From: Burkholderiales bacterium 67-32
Lineage (GTDB): Bacteria > Pseudomonadota > Gammaproteobacteria > Burkholderiales > Burkholderiaceae_B
Reading direction: 5' to 3'
Assembly (NCBI GenBank): GCA_001898625.1
Contig: MKUP01000011.1
Span: 124,001 to 188,000 of the forward strand
Length of the DNA stretch: 64,000 nucleotides
Under the pieces are notes generated by a model that saw nothing but the letters and a program-made list of their open reading frames with translations, made no database searches and was not told the DNA's origin. Below, one piece after another: positions 50,286 to 59,649 of this stretch; the first letter of the stretch is position 1; each line of letters begins with the position of its first letter. The position numbers and the translations under genes are program-made.

Positions 50286-51398
50286 ATGACCGACCCCAGC
50301 ATCCCCAGGCAAGTTTCCCCGGCAGGGCGCCGCCGCGTCCTGAAATCGGCATTGGCCCTGACCGGCGCTGCCGCCTGTGCCCCCGCCGTGTTCGCCGCGC
50401 AGCAACGCACGGTGAAGTTCACCCTGCCCTGGCTGGCCCAAGGCGCGACCGCCTACGTCTACATCGCCGACGAGCGCGGCTTCTTCAAGAAGCGCGGCCT
50501 GAACGTCGAGATCAGCCGCGGCTTCGGTTCGCTGACGGCGTCGCAGGCCATCGCCAACGGCCAGTTCGACTTCGGACTGGTGTCGGCCAGCTCGACCATC
50601 GTCAGCGCGGCCACGGGCCTGCCGCTGGTGGCGCTGGGCACGACCAACTACGACGCCTATGCCGGCGTCCTGATGCGCAGCGATTCGCCCATCCGCACGC
50701 CCAAGGACCTGGAGGGCAAGCGCATCGGCGCCGTGCCCGCCTCGACCGAATTCCCCTTGTGGAAGGCGTTCGCGAAGAAGGCCGACATCGACGCGGGCAA
50801 GGTGCAGATCATCCAGGCCGATCCCCGCGTGCTGGAACGCACGCTGGTGGAAAAGCAGATCGACGCGGCGCTGGTGGTCGCCAGCACGTCCTACGCGGTG
50901 GCCAAGGCCATGGGCACCGATACGCGCGCCTTCCTGTGGAGCAAGTACGGCCTGCCCTTCTACTCGAACAACATCCTGACCCGCCCCGACGTGCTGCAGC
51001 GGGACCCGGAACTTTGCCGCGCCGTCACCGACGCGCTGCTGGAGGGCCTGGCCTACCAGCTCAAGAACCCCGATGAATCCCTGGACATCTTCCTGAAGAA
51101 GGTCCCCGAACTGACGCTCACCGCCGGCGGCCGGGAGTTCTCGCGGCTCAGCCAAGGCTTCATGCTGGCCTCGGCAATCGAGCCCGAAGCCATCGACCAC
51201 GGGCTGGGCTACAGCGACATGCGGCGCGTGGACGAGATGATCGACCTCATCATGCAGTATGCCGTCCCGCCGTCGGCCAAGCGGCCCTCGACCCAGGCGC
51301 TCTTCACCAACCGTTTCATCGGCTCGGTGCAGTTGGACAAGGCGGACTGGGACCGCGCGCGCCAGCAGACGCAAGAGTTCGTCAAGCTGCTGGCCTGA
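50286..51398 (+). CDS. ABC-transporter substrate-binding protein, NMT1/SsuA-like
   Basis: A periplasmic receptor of the nitrate/sulfonate/taurine or thiamine-precursor type (370 residues). The N-terminus has a Tat-like signal, RRRVLKSALALTGAAACAPAVFAA, with twin arginines. The binding domain contains GATAYVYIADERGFFKKRGLNVEISRGFGSLTASQAIANGQFDFG and GKRIGAVPASTEF. It is followed at once by the ATPase and permease genes. Tat export suggests folding before export, possibly with a tight ligand. The ligand is unknown; neighbours suggest an N-acyl or cyclic amide. Confidence 0.88.
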   Translation: MTDPSIPRQVSPAGRRRVLKSALALTGAAACAPAVFAAQQRTVKFTLPWLAQGATAYVYIADERGFFKKRGLNVEISRGFGSLTASQAIANGQFDFGLVSASSTIVSAATGLPLVALGTTNYDAYAGVLMRSDSPIRTPKDLEGKRIGAVPASTEFPLWKAFAKKADIDAGKVQIIQADPRVLERTLVEKQIDAALVVASTSYAVAKAMGTDTRAFLWSKYGLPFYSNNILTRPDVLQRDPELCRAVTDALLEGLAYQLKNPDESLDIFLKKVPELTLTAGGREFSRLSQGFMLASAIEPEAIDHGLGYSDMRRVDEMIDLIMQYAVPPSAKRPSTQALFTNRFIGSVQLDKADWDRARQQTQEFVKLLA

Positions 51399-51408
51399 GG
51401 ACGGAGCC

Positions 51409-52239
51409 ATGCACACGTCCCATCTCAGCGCCGACCGCGTCTCCAAGACCTACCAGGGCACCGCCGGGACGGTCGAGGCGGTCCACAACGCCACCTTCTC
51501 GATCGAGAAGGGGGAGTTCGTGTCCATCCTCGGTCCCAGCGGCTGCGGCAAGTCCACCCTGCTGATGATGCTGGCCGGCCTGGAACCCGCCACCAGCGGC
51601 ACCATCATGGAAGCCGGCCAGCCCGTGGCCGGGCCGCGCAACGACATCGGCATGATCTTCCAGGACGCCACGCTGCTGCCCTGGAAGACCGTGATGCAGA
51701 ACGTCCTGTTCCCCATCGACATCCTGAAGAAGAACGTCGGCGACTACCGGGACCGGGCGATGGAACTGCTCAGGATGGTGGGCCTGGCCGACTTCCGCGA
51801 CCACAAGCCGGCCCAGCTTTCCGGCGGCATGCGCCAGCGCGCCGCCATTTGCCGCGCGCTGATCCACGATCCCCACCTGCTGCTGATGGACGAACCCTTC
51901 AGCGCCCTGGATGCGATCACCCGCGACGAGATGAACGTCGCCCTGCTCGACATCTGGCAGCGCTACAAGAAGACGGGTGTATTCATCACGCACAGCATCC
52001 GCGAGGCCGTCCTGCTCTCGGACCGCATCCTGGTCATGACCCGCCGGCCCTCCACCATCGTCTGCGACGTCAAGGTGCCGTTCGAGCGGCCCCGCCAGCC
52101 GTCCATCGTCGAAACGATGGAGTTCAACGATCTGTGCAACGCCCTGCGCCACACCATCGAGCATGGCGCCGATGCGGGCGCCCATCCCCTCCCCTCCAGG
52201 CGGAGCCCGCACGCTCCCACCCTGGCAACGAGCGAATAG
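51409..52239 (+). CDS. ABC transporter ATP-binding protein (nitrate/sulfonate/taurine type)
   Basis: A 276-residue ATPase that powers import by the adjacent permease. Standard motifs are Walker A GPSGCGKST, Q-loop MIFQDATLLPWK, signature LSGGMRQRAAICRALIHDP, Walker B LLLMDEPF and the switch His in VFITHSIREAV. The LLPWKTVMQNV block is characteristic of SsuB/TauB-like subunits. The start lies 10 bp after the receptor gene. The C-terminus is a short Pro/Ser-rich extension. Confidence 0.93.
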   Translation: MHTSHLSADRVSKTYQGTAGTVEAVHNATFSIEKGEFVSILGPSGCGKSTLLMMLAGLEPATSGTIMEAGQPVAGPRNDIGMIFQDATLLPWKTVMQNVLFPIDILKKNVGDYRDRAMELLRMVGLADFRDHKPAQLSGGMRQRAAICRALIHDPHLLLMDEPFSALDAITRDEMNVALLDIWQRYKKTGVFITHSIREAVLLSDRILVMTRRPSTIVCDVKVPFERPRQPSIVETMEFNDLCNALRHTIEHGADAGAHPLPSRRSPHAPTLATSE

Positions 52240-52251
52240 CGAGGCAAGACA

Positions 52252-53079
52252 GTGTCCATGAGCATGACCTACAGTCCCGCAGCACGCACCGGATCACGAA
52301 CCCCCTCGGGCCTGCTGCGCCCGCTGGGGCGGCAGGCGCGCCAACTGCTGCTGCCCACGGGAACCACTGTCGCGATTCTCCTGGCCTGGGAGATCGTGGT
52401 GCGCGCCTACGCCGTTCCCGTCTCGCTGATGCCCGCGCCGTCGGTGATCTTCGCCCGCTTGATGGAAAGCCGCGGCGCCATCCTGGCGCACACGATCCCG
52501 ACCGCGACCGAGACCGTGCTGAGCTTCCTGCTGGCGACGGTGCTGGGCATCGTGCTGGCCATCGCGCTGACCTACTCGCGCACGCTCAAGTCGGCGGTCT
52601 ATCCCGGCGTGGTCCTGTTCCAGCTCATCCCCAAGGTCGCCCTGGCCCCGCTGTTCGTCGTCTGGTTCGGTATAGGCAGCGAATCGCGGCTGGCCTTCGG
52701 CGTGTTCATCGCCTTCTTCCCCATCGTCATCGCCACCATGGCGGGCCTGCGCGACACGCCGCCCGACATGCTGCGCCTGTGCCGGGTGCTGACCGCGACC
52801 AACTGGCAGATGTTCATGTCGGTGCGCATGCCCTACGCGGTGCCGCACATCTTCAGCGGCATGAAGATCTCGGTCACCTTCGCCATCATCGGCGTGATCG
52901 TGGCCGAGTTCATCACCGCCCAGCGGGGCCTGGGTTACCTGATCGTGTTCGCTTCGTCGCAGGCCGACACGCCGCTGATCCTCGCGGCCATCTTCGCCCT
53001 GTGCGTGGTGGGCCTGTTGCTGTACGGCGCGGTGGGACTGGCCGAGAAGATCGCGGCCCGGTTCTACGGCGCGTCCTGA
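52252..53079 (+). CDS. ABC transporter permease (SsuC/TauC-like)
   Basis: A 275-residue inner-membrane subunit with about six helices. The start is GTG 52252, with GAGG seven bases before it; ATG codons at 52258 and 52264 are alternatives. The EAA loop that docks the ATPase is seen as TPPDMLRLCRVLTATNWQMFMSVRMPYAVPHIFSGMKIS. PKVALAPLFVVWFG is the conserved mid-membrane motif of this subfamily. Together with the two genes upstream it makes one importer. It is followed 10 bp later by an SDR gene. Confidence 0.91.
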   Translation: MSMSMTYSPAARTGSRTPSGLLRPLGRQARQLLLPTGTTVAILLAWEIVVRAYAVPVSLMPAPSVIFARLMESRGAILAHTIPTATETVLSFLLATVLGIVLAIALTYSRTLKSAVYPGVVLFQLIPKVALAPLFVVWFGIGSESRLAFGVFIAFFPIVIATMAGLRDTPPDMLRLCRVLTATNWQMFMSVRMPYAVPHIFSGMKISVTFAIIGVIVAEFITAQRGLGYLIVFASSQADTPLILAAIFALCVVGLLLYGAVGLAEKIAARFYGAS

Positions 53080-53089
53080 GGAGACCACG

Positions 53090-53875
53090 ATGGATCTCGG
53101 CATCTCCGGCAAGACCGCCCTGGTGTGCGGCGCCAGCAGAGGCCTGGGCCAGGCCTGCGCCCGCGCGCTGGCCCAGGAAGGCGTGGCGCTGGTCCTGGTC
53201 GCGCGCGCGGCGCAACCGCTGGAACGCGCGGCGCGCGCCCTGTCCGACGAAACGGGCGTCGCCGCGATCCCCGTCGCGGCCGACATCGCCACGCCCGAAG
53301 GACAGGCCGCCGCCATCGCCGCCTGCCCCGCTCCCGACATCGTCGTCACCAACGCCGGCGGCCCGCCTCCAGGCGATTTCCGCGACTGGTCCCGCGACGA
53401 CTGGAACGCCGCGCTGGAGGCCAACCTGCTGGCCCCGGTGGCGCTGATGAAAGCCTACGTGGACGGCATGATGGCGCGCGGCTTCGGCCGCATCGTCAAC
53501 ATCACCTCGGGCTCGGTCAAGGCCCCCATCGCCACGCTGGGCCTGTCCACCGCCGCGCGCCTGGGCCTGACCGGCTTCGTGGCCGGACTAGCCCGCCAGA
53601 CCGTGGCGCGCAACGTCACCATCAACAACCTGCTGCCCAGCGCCATCGAGACCGAGCGCCTGCGCGTGACGGCCACCGCCCAGTTCGGCGCCGGCGCCAG
53701 CGACGAGGCCGTCGAACGCGCCCTGGCTCAGCGCCAGGCGGGTATACCCGCCGGCCGGTTCGGGCGGCCCGAGGAGTTCGGCGCCCTGTGCGCGTTTCTT
53801 TGCAGCGTGCACGCGGGCTACATGACGGGCCAGAACCTGCTGGTGGACGGCGGCGCCTATCCGGGCTCGCTCTAG
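53090..53875 (+). CDS. SDR-family protein with non-canonical active site, first copy
   Basis: A 261-residue Rossmann-fold protein. The cofactor motif GASRGLG is at residues 14-20, the N-A-G motif is VTNAGGPPPGDF (87-96) and the catalytic serine region is NITSGS. Where SDR enzymes have Tyr-x-x-x-Lys, this sequence has Ser153-T-A-A-Arg157 (LSTAARLGL), by alignment on the following helix. It may therefore not act as a usual dehydrogenase. The C-terminal half includes PAGRFGRPEEFGALCAFLCS and YMTGQNLLVDGG. It follows the permease gene in the operon. A paralogue follows it. Confidence 0.87.
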   Translation: MDLGISGKTALVCGASRGLGQACARALAQEGVALVLVARAAQPLERAARALSDETGVAAIPVAADIATPEGQAAAIAACPAPDIVVTNAGGPPPGDFRDWSRDDWNAALEANLLAPVALMKAYVDGMMARGFGRIVNITSGSVKAPIATLGLSTAARLGLTGFVAGLARQTVARNVTINNLLPSAIETERLRVTATAQFGAGASDEAVERALAQRQAGIPAGRFGRPEEFGALCAFLCSVHAGYMTGQNLLVDGGAYPGSL

Positions 53876-53900
53876 CAACTCATCTCACGGGAACGAACAC

Positions 53901-54686
53901 ATGGATCTGGGACTGAACGGCCGGGTGGCGCTGGTGCTGGGAGCCGGCGGCGGGCTGGGCGGCGCGATCGCGCATGCGCTGGCGCGCGAAGGCGCCCACG
54001 TGGCGGCGGCCGACGTCGATCCGGCCAGCCTGGCCGCCACGGTCGAGTCGATCACCGGCAAGGGCGGCCGCGCCCTGGCCGTGCCCATGGACCTCGCGCG
54101 CCCCGACATGCTGCAGGCCGGCGTGGTCCAGATCGGAAAGGCGCTGGGGCCGGTGGAAATCCTGGTCAACAACTCGGGGGGCCCGCCGCCCACCCGCGCC
54201 GGAGGCGTCGATGCCGGCACCTGGGAAAGCCATTTCCGGTCCATGGTGGTCAGCCTGATGAGCCTGACCGACCTGGTGCTGCCGGCCATGCAGGAGCGGC
54301 GCTGGGGCCGCATCATCACCAGCGCCAGCTCGGGCGTGGTCAGCCCCATCCCCAACCTCGGCATCTCAAACACGCTGCGCATGGCCCTGGTGGGCTGGTC
54401 GAAGACGCTGGCGGCGGAAGTCGCGCCCTACGGCATCACGGCGAACGTCATCGTGCCCGGCCGCATCGCCACCGACCGCATCCGCCAGTTGGACGAGGCC
54501 CGCGCCCGGCGCGAAGGCAAGGAAGTCGAGGAAATCGCCCGCCTGAGCACCGCCACCATCCCCATGCGGCGCTATGGCGATCCGTCGGAGTACGCGGACA
54601 CGGTGGCCTTCCTGGCCAGCGAGCGCGCATCCTATACCACGGGGTCCGTGGTGCGGGTGGACGGCGGACTCATTCCGTCCGTCTAG
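53901..54686 (+). CDS. SDR-family protein with non-canonical active site, second copy
   Basis: A 261-residue paralogue of the preceding protein. Cofactor motif GAGGGLG (14-20), NNSGGPPPT (90-98), serine region ITSASSG and, at the Tyr-x-x-x-Lys position, Ser156-N-T-L-Arg160 (GISNTLRMALVGW). Conserved ends are PMRRYGDPSEYADTVAFLAS and YTTGSVVRVDGG. Both copies share GGPPP after the NxxG motif, which suggests a distinct SDR subgroup, perhaps acting as a pair. It is the last gene of the operon and converges with the diiron gene, 24 bp away. Confidence 0.87.
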   Translation: MDLGLNGRVALVLGAGGGLGGAIAHALAREGAHVAAADVDPASLAATVESITGKGGRALAVPMDLARPDMLQAGVVQIGKALGPVEILVNNSGGPPPTRAGGVDAGTWESHFRSMVVSLMSLTDLVLPAMQERRWGRIITSASSGVVSPIPNLGISNTLRMALVGWSKTLAAEVAPYGITANVIVPGRIATDRIRQLDEARARREGKEVEEIARLSTATIPMRRYGDPSEYADTVAFLASERASYTTGSVVRVDGGLIPSV

Positions 54687-54710
54687 CCCGGCCGTACCCG
54701 TGCCCGTGCC

Positions 54711-55550
54711 CTAGCCGGCGGCCAGTTCCTTGCGGTAGCGGTTCAGGTCCTGCACCGTCGCGAAGCTGCGGCCGAGCAGGGTCGACATGGTGTGCAGGAT
54801 GCGTTCGGCCACCTTGCCCTCCCACTCCCGGTCGAACTGGATCTGGTCGTCCAGCCAGCGGTCGAGCCAGCCCGGCTCGGGCAGCCGGGATTGCACCGTA
54901 TCGTTGGGGAACAGACTCTTGTTGACGTGCAGGTTGGTCGGGTGCAGCGCCTGCGAGGTGCGCTTGGCCGACGCCATCAGCACGCCTATCTTGGCGAAGG
55001 CGTTGCGTGCCTGGTCGGCCAGCTCCTTGCCTCGCTCGGTCAGCGCCCGCCTCATGTAGCGCAGATAGGCCCCCGCATGGCGGGCCTCGTCCTGCGCGAT
55101 CAGCTTGTAGATGGCCTTGATGACCGGCTCGCTGTGCCATTGCGCGGCACGGCGGTACCAATGGTTGAGCCGGATCTCGCCGCAGAAGTGCAGCGTCAGG
55201 GTCTCGAGCGCGGGCGCGGCGTCGAACTCGAAGCGCACGTGGTGCAGCTCGTCCTCGGTCGGCAGCATGTCCGGACGAAAGCGCTTGAGGTATTCCTGCA
55301 ACACCAGCGAATGCTTCTGCTCTTCATAGAACCAGATCGACATGAACGCGCTGAAATCGCTGTCCTCGCGGTTGTCCCGGAGGAACATCTCGGTGGCCGG
55401 CAGCGCCGACCACTCGGTGATCGCATTCATCTTGATCGTGTGCGCTTGCTCGTCGGTCAGCAGACTGGCGTCGAACTGGTCCCACGGCACGTCCTTTCCC
55501 ATGTCCCAGCGCACGGACTCCAGGGATTTGAATAGTTCCGGGTACAGCAT
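54711..55550 (-). CDS. Ferritin-like diiron protein (acyl-ACP desaturase-like)
   Basis: A 279-residue helical protein with two ExxH diiron pairs, E77-QKH80 (SIWFYEEQKHS) and E155-ARH158 (IAQDEARHAG), plus candidate bridging acids E46 (TEWSALPATE) and E125 (FCGEIRLNHW). This is the four-helix arrangement of stearoyl-ACP desaturases and related oxygenases. The N-terminus MLYPELFKSLESVRW is used; no membrane segments are present. The substrate is unknown, with fatty acyl groups the usual choice. It is transcribed away from the sodium symporter gene region and has no operon partner. Confidence 0.85.
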   Translation of the reverse strand: MLYPELFKSLESVRWDMGKDVPWDQFDASLLTDEQAHTIKMNAITEWSALPATEMFLRDNREDSDFSAFMSIWFYEEQKHSLVLQEYLKRFRPDMLPTEDELHHVRFEFDAAPALETLTLHFCGEIRLNHWYRRAAQWHSEPVIKAIYKLIAQDEARHAGAYLRYMRRALTERGKELADQARNAFAKIGVLMASAKRTSQALHPTNLHVNKSLFPNDTVQSRLPEPGWLDRWLDDQIQFDREWEGKVAERILHTMSTLLGRSFATVQDLNRYRKELAAG

Positions 55551-55695
55551 GATGGGCCCTTGTATGGAAGCCGGCAGCTTGAGCGTTCCAAGTCGCCGGA
55601 AGATCGGCGAAGGATATGGCGGGAGTCTTACCCCCGCATGACACATTCCTTCCGGATCCGGCCGGGCAAGGCGCGGGACGCGCCTGTAACAGAAC

Positions 55696-57129
55696 TTACA
55701 GGACCGGATGCAGCGCGGGCCGCACGCGCGCCCGCACCACTTGGGGCAGCAGGCTGCCGGCCCAGATGCCGACGAATCCCGCCAGCAGTCCCGCCAATTG
55801 TGGCGGAAAAACTTCCGCTGCAAAAGCCCTGACCAGCAGCCAGGCGGCCACCCCCATCACCGACGACAGCAGCGCGCCCTGCGTGGTCGCTCGCCGCCAG
55901 TACAGGCCCATCAGCAGCGGCACGAACGCCCCCACCAGCGTGACGGTATAGGCGCCCGCCACCATCTCGTAGATGCTGTCGGACGTGCTGAGCGCGAAAG
56001 TCAGCACGCACAGCCCGAACAGCACCACCGACACGCGCATCGCGCGCAGGAAATGCTTGTCGGACATGCCCGGCATGAAATGGCGCAGGATGTTCTCGGC
56101 GAAGGTGGTGGAAGGCGCCAGCAGCGTGGCCGAGGCGGTCGACATGATGGCCGACAGCAGCGCGCCGAAGAAGAACACCTGCGCCACCGTGGGCATGCGC
56201 TCGAGGATGAAGGTGGGCAGGATCTTCTGGGGATCCTCCTGCAGCAGCGTCCCGACCGTGTCGGGCATCACGCTGAAGGCGGCTACCCCTATGTACATGG
56301 GGATGCAGGCGAACATCAGGTAAAGCAGCCCGCCGATGACGGGGCCGCGCCGGGCCGTGCTCACGTCCTTGGACGACATCACTCGCTGGTAGACGTCCTG
56401 CTGCGGGATGGAGCCCAGCATCATCGTGACCAATGCCGCGAAGAAGAACAGTATGTCGTGCGTCGTGGCCGGAGGCAGGAAATTGAGCAGGTCACGGCTG
56501 GTCGCCTCGTGCACGACGACGCCCACGCCGCCGGCCAGGTCGGTGGCGAAATAGGCGATGGTGAAGAGCCCGGCCACGATCACGATCATCTGGAAGAAAT
56601 CGGTCAGCGCGACCGACCACATGCCGCCGAACAGCGTGTAGGTCATAACGATCAGCGTGCCGATGATCATGCCGCTGGTCTGCGAGAACACGCCCGGGTC
56701 GAGCATGTGGAACACCAGTCCCAGGGCCTTGACCTGCGCCGCCACCCATCCCAGGTACGAGATGATGATCGCCAGGCTCATGAGAACCTCGACGATGGGG
56801 CCGTAGCGTTCGCGGTAGTAGTCGCCCAGCGTCAGCAGGTTGTGCCGGTAGAGCCGCGCGGCGAAGAACACGCCCACCAGCACCAGGCACATCGACGCGC
56901 CGAAGGGATCCTCGACCACGCCGCCCAGCCCTTCCCGCACGAACACGGCCGATACGCCCAGCACCGCCTCGGAGCCGAACCAGGTGGCGAAGGTCGTGGC
57001 GACCACGATGAACAGGGGCAGCGACCTGCCGGCCACCGCATAGTCGGTGGAGTTCGACACCCGGCGGGCGGCGACCACGCCGATGCAGATGGATACCAGC
57101 AGGTAGAGCAAGACGAACCAGAACACCAT
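55696..57129 (-). CDS. Sodium:solute symporter (SSS) family transporter
   Basis: A 477-residue membrane protein with about 13 helices in the SSS/LeuT-like fold. Recognisable parts are STDYAVAGRSLPLFIVVATTFATWFGSE (helix 2 and Na-site region), LTLGDYYRERYG, YTLFGGMWSVALTDFFQMIVIVAG (helix 6) and FFFGALLSAIMSTASATLLAPS with the sodium-binding Ser/Thr. Substrates in this family include proline, pantothenate and acetate; this one cannot be assigned. An antisense open frame spans most of it but looks spurious. Confidence 0.88.
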   Translation of the reverse strand: MVFWFVLLYLLVSICIGVVAARRVSNSTDYAVAGRSLPLFIVVATTFATWFGSEAVLGVSAVFVREGLGGVVEDPFGASMCLVLVGVFFAARLYRHNLLTLGDYYRERYGPIVEVLMSLAIIISYLGWVAAQVKALGLVFHMLDPGVFSQTSGMIIGTLIVMTYTLFGGMWSVALTDFFQMIVIVAGLFTIAYFATDLAGGVGVVVHEATSRDLLNFLPPATTHDILFFFAALVTMMLGSIPQQDVYQRVMSSKDVSTARRGPVIGGLLYLMFACIPMYIGVAAFSVMPDTVGTLLQEDPQKILPTFILERMPTVAQVFFFGALLSAIMSTASATLLAPSTTFAENILRHFMPGMSDKHFLRAMRVSVVLFGLCVLTFALSTSDSIYEMVAGAYTVTLVGAFVPLLMGLYWRRATTQGALLSSVMGVAAWLLVRAFAAEVFPPQLAGLLAGFVGIWAGSLLPQVVRARVRPALHPVL

Positions 57130-57248
57130 GATGCCGAGCCCACCCGGGAAAAAAAGCCAAAACCGCGCGAGTATCGCACAGCGGGCCGGGGCTTTCCAGG
57201 CCCGTCAGGACTGGCGTATCGGTGGGTGGGGATGGGCGCGGCGGCCGG

Positions 57249-58007
57249 TCAGAAACAGAGGTACAGGCCCAGGAGGCCGAGCCCCGTGAAGAACCCCCGG
57301 CGGAACGCCGCGGGGCTGATGCGGTGGCGCAGGACCTGGCCCGCCCACATGCCCGCCATGGCCGGCACCAGGGCCACCAGGGACGCCGCCATCTGCTGGT
57401 AGCCCAGGGCGCCGCCGCGCGCCAGCGCCACGGCCAGCGCCAGCGTCGAGACCGTGAAGGCCATGCCCAGCGCCTGCACCAGTTCGTCCTTGGCCAGGCC
57501 CAGCGCCTGCAGGTAGGGCACGGCGGGTATCACGAACACTCCGGTGGCAGCGGTCACCGCGCCGGTCGCCAGGCCGGCCAGCCCGCCCAGCCGGCGCTCC
57601 GCGCCGGGCGGCACGCGCAGTTGGAAGGCCATCAGGCCGAAGGCCGCGTACAGCACCAGCGCCACGCCCAGCGCCCGGACCGCCCAGGGCTGCGACCCCG
57701 TTCCGGCCAGCGCCGCCGTCAGCCAGGTGCCGGCCACCACGCCGGCCAGCAGGGGCCACAGCCGCCTGGCCAGGTGCACGAAGCGCCCGCCGGCGGCCAG
57801 TTGCCAGACGTTCGTCACCATGGAGGGCACCACGAGCAGCGCCGCGGCCTGCGCCGGGGCCATGGCCAGGCCCAGCAGCCCCATGGCGACGGTGGGCAGC
57901 CCCAGGCCGATGACGCCCTTGACGGCGCCGGCCACGAAGAAAGTACCGAGGATGAGAAGGATCAGGGGCCAGCTGGCCGCGGAGTACGTCGAGAGCAAGG
58001 AGTCCAT
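57249..58007 (-). CDS. TauE/SafE (TSUP) family permease
   Basis: A 252-residue membrane protein with seven to eight helices in two repeats typical of TSUP transporters: GAVKGVIGLGLPTVAMGLLGL in the first half and GLATGAVTAATGVFVIPAVPYLQALGL in the second. The family exports or moves sulfite, sulfoacetate, taurine or other organosulfur anions. ATG 58007 is preferred to 58025. It is encoded on the same strand as, and 85 bp after the end of, ubiB but probably unrelated to it. Confidence 0.87.
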   Translation of the reverse strand: MDSLLSTYSAASWPLILLILGTFFVAGAVKGVIGLGLPTVAMGLLGLAMAPAQAAALLVVPSMVTNVWQLAAGGRFVHLARRLWPLLAGVVAGTWLTAALAGTGSQPWAVRALGVALVLYAAFGLMAFQLRVPPGAERRLGGLAGLATGAVTAATGVFVIPAVPYLQALGLAKDELVQALGMAFTVSTLALAVALARGGALGYQQMAASLVALVPAMAGMWAGQVLRHRISPAAFRRGFFTGLGLLGLYLCF

Positions 58008-58092
58008 GGCGCCATGCTGCCGCAAGCCGCGCCGGCTGGAAATGCGGATTACGCGGATCCAGCCTTCGGAAAATCCGGAGCCGGGAACCCGG

Positions 58093-59646
58093 CTAGCGGG
58101 CGACCGCCCACAGCGCCACGGCCACGCCCACCGCCAACACGCCGGCGATCACCGCCATCAGGCGATTGGTCTGCTGCTGGGCGGCCCGCAGGCGCTGCAG
58201 TTCGGCCAGGGTATCGGCGGAACGATCCGGGCGGGCCAATTGATGATGCACCAGGCGCGGCAGTTCGGGCAGCATCCGCGCCCACTGCTGCGACTCGCGC
58301 CGGAGGTTGTTGCGCAGCGCCGCCCAGCCGACGCGCTCGTGCATCCAGCGCTCGAGATAGGGCTTGGCCGTCTTCCACAGGTCCAGCGAGGGATCCAGTT
58401 CGCGTCCCAGGCCTTCGACGTTGAGCAGCGTCTTCTGCAGCAGCACCAGTTGCGGCTGGATCTCGACGTTGAAACGGCGCGAGGTCTGGAACAGGCGCAG
58501 CAATACCTGCCCCAGCGAGATCTCGGCCAGGGGCCGGTCGAAATAGGGTTCGCAGCAGGCCCGGATCGCGCCTTCGAGTTCTTCCTCGCGCGTGCCGGGC
58601 GGTACCCATCCGGACTCGATGTGCAGGCGGGCGACCTGGCGGTAGTCGCGCCGGAAGAAGGCCAGGAAGTTCTGCGCCAAGTAGTTCTTGTCGAACTCGG
58701 ACAGCGAACCGACGATGCCGAAATCAAGCGCGATGTAGCGCCCCAGCGTGCGCGGATCGTCCGACACGTAGATGTTGCCCGGGTGCATGTCCGCGTGGAA
58801 GAAGCCGTCCGCGAACATCTGGGTGAAGCAGATCTCCACGCCGTCCCGCGCCAGCTTCTTCAGGTCCACGCCGGCCTCGACCAGCCGCTCGGCATGATTG
58901 ACGGGGATGCCGCGCATGCGCTCCATCGTGAAGATGGACGAGGAGCAATAGTCCCACATCACTTCCGGCACGATCAGCAGGTCGCCGCGGGGCCCGTCGG
59001 GGGCGAAGTTGCGGCGCAGCTGGCTGCAGTTGGCCGCCTCGCGCAGCAGGTCGAGTTCGTCGTGCAGGTATTTGTCGAACTCGGCCACCACCTCGCGCGG
59101 CTTCAGGCGCCGTCCGTCGGCCGAGATCTTCTCGATCAGCGTGGCCGCCGCCCGCAGCAGCCGCAGGTCCTTGTCGATCACCGGCGCCATGTTGGGCCGC
59201 AGCACCTTCACCGCCACGTCGCGGCCGTCCTTGAGCACCGCGAAATGCACCTGCGCGATCGAGGCCGAGGCCACCGGTTCGCGCTCGAAGCTGGCGAACA
59301 GTTCATCCGGGTGCCGGCCCAGTTCCTTGCGGATGCTGGCGATCGCCACCTCGGACGGAAACGGCGGCACGCGGTCCTGCAGGCGCGCCAGTTCGTCGGC
59401 GATGTCCGCCGGGATCAGGTCGCGCCGCGTCGACAGCACCTGGCCGAACTTGACGAAAATCGGGCCGAGCGTCTCCAGCGCCAGGCGCAGCCGCTCGCCA
59501 CGCGGCGCATGCAGCTTGCGGCCCAGCCGCATCACGACCAGCAGGCGCTCGGTCCAGGGATGCCGGATGCCGGAGATCACGAGTTCGTCCAGGCCGTAGC
59601 GGAAACTGACGAACATGATGCGGATCAGGCGCAGGAAGGTGAACAT
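58093..59646 (-). CDS. ubiB: UbiB ubiquinone-biosynthesis kinase-like protein
   Basis: UbiB is an ABC1/ADCK atypical kinase needed for coenzyme Q synthesis, possibly by extracting lipid precursors from the membrane. The 517-residue protein shows the KxGQ motif ([16 protein letters not shown]), the Ala-rich nucleotide loop [17 protein letters not shown] with the active Lys, the catalytic HADMHPGNI and the metal DFG (ALDFG). One strong C-terminal membrane helix ([22 protein letters not shown]) anchors it. It follows ubiJ by 3 bp. Confidence 0.96.
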   Translation of the reverse strand: MFTFLRLIRIMFVSFRYGLDELVISGIRHPWTERLLVVMRLGRKLHAPRGERLRLALETLGPIFVKFGQVLSTRRDLIPADIADELARLQDRVPPFPSEVAIASIRKELGRHPDELFASFEREPVASASIAQVHFAVLKDGRDVAVKVLRPNMAPVIDKDLRLLRAAATLIEKISADGRRLKPREVVAEFDKYLHDELDLLREAANCSQLRRNFAPDGPRGDLLIVPEVMWDYCSSSIFTMERMRGIPVNHAERLVEAGVDLKKLARDGVEICFTQMFADGFFHADMHPGNIYVSDDPRTLGRYIALDFGIVGSLSEFDKNYLAQNFLAFFRRDYRQVARLHIESGWVPPGTREEELEGAIRACCEPYFDRPLAEISLGQVLLRLFQTSRRFNVEIQPQLVLLQKTLLNVEGLGRELDPSLDLWKTAKPYLERWMHERVGWAALRNNLRRESQQWARMLPELPRLVHHQLARPDRSADTLAELQRLRAAQQQTNRLMAVIAGVLAVGVAVALWAVAR

Positions 59647-59649
59647 GGC

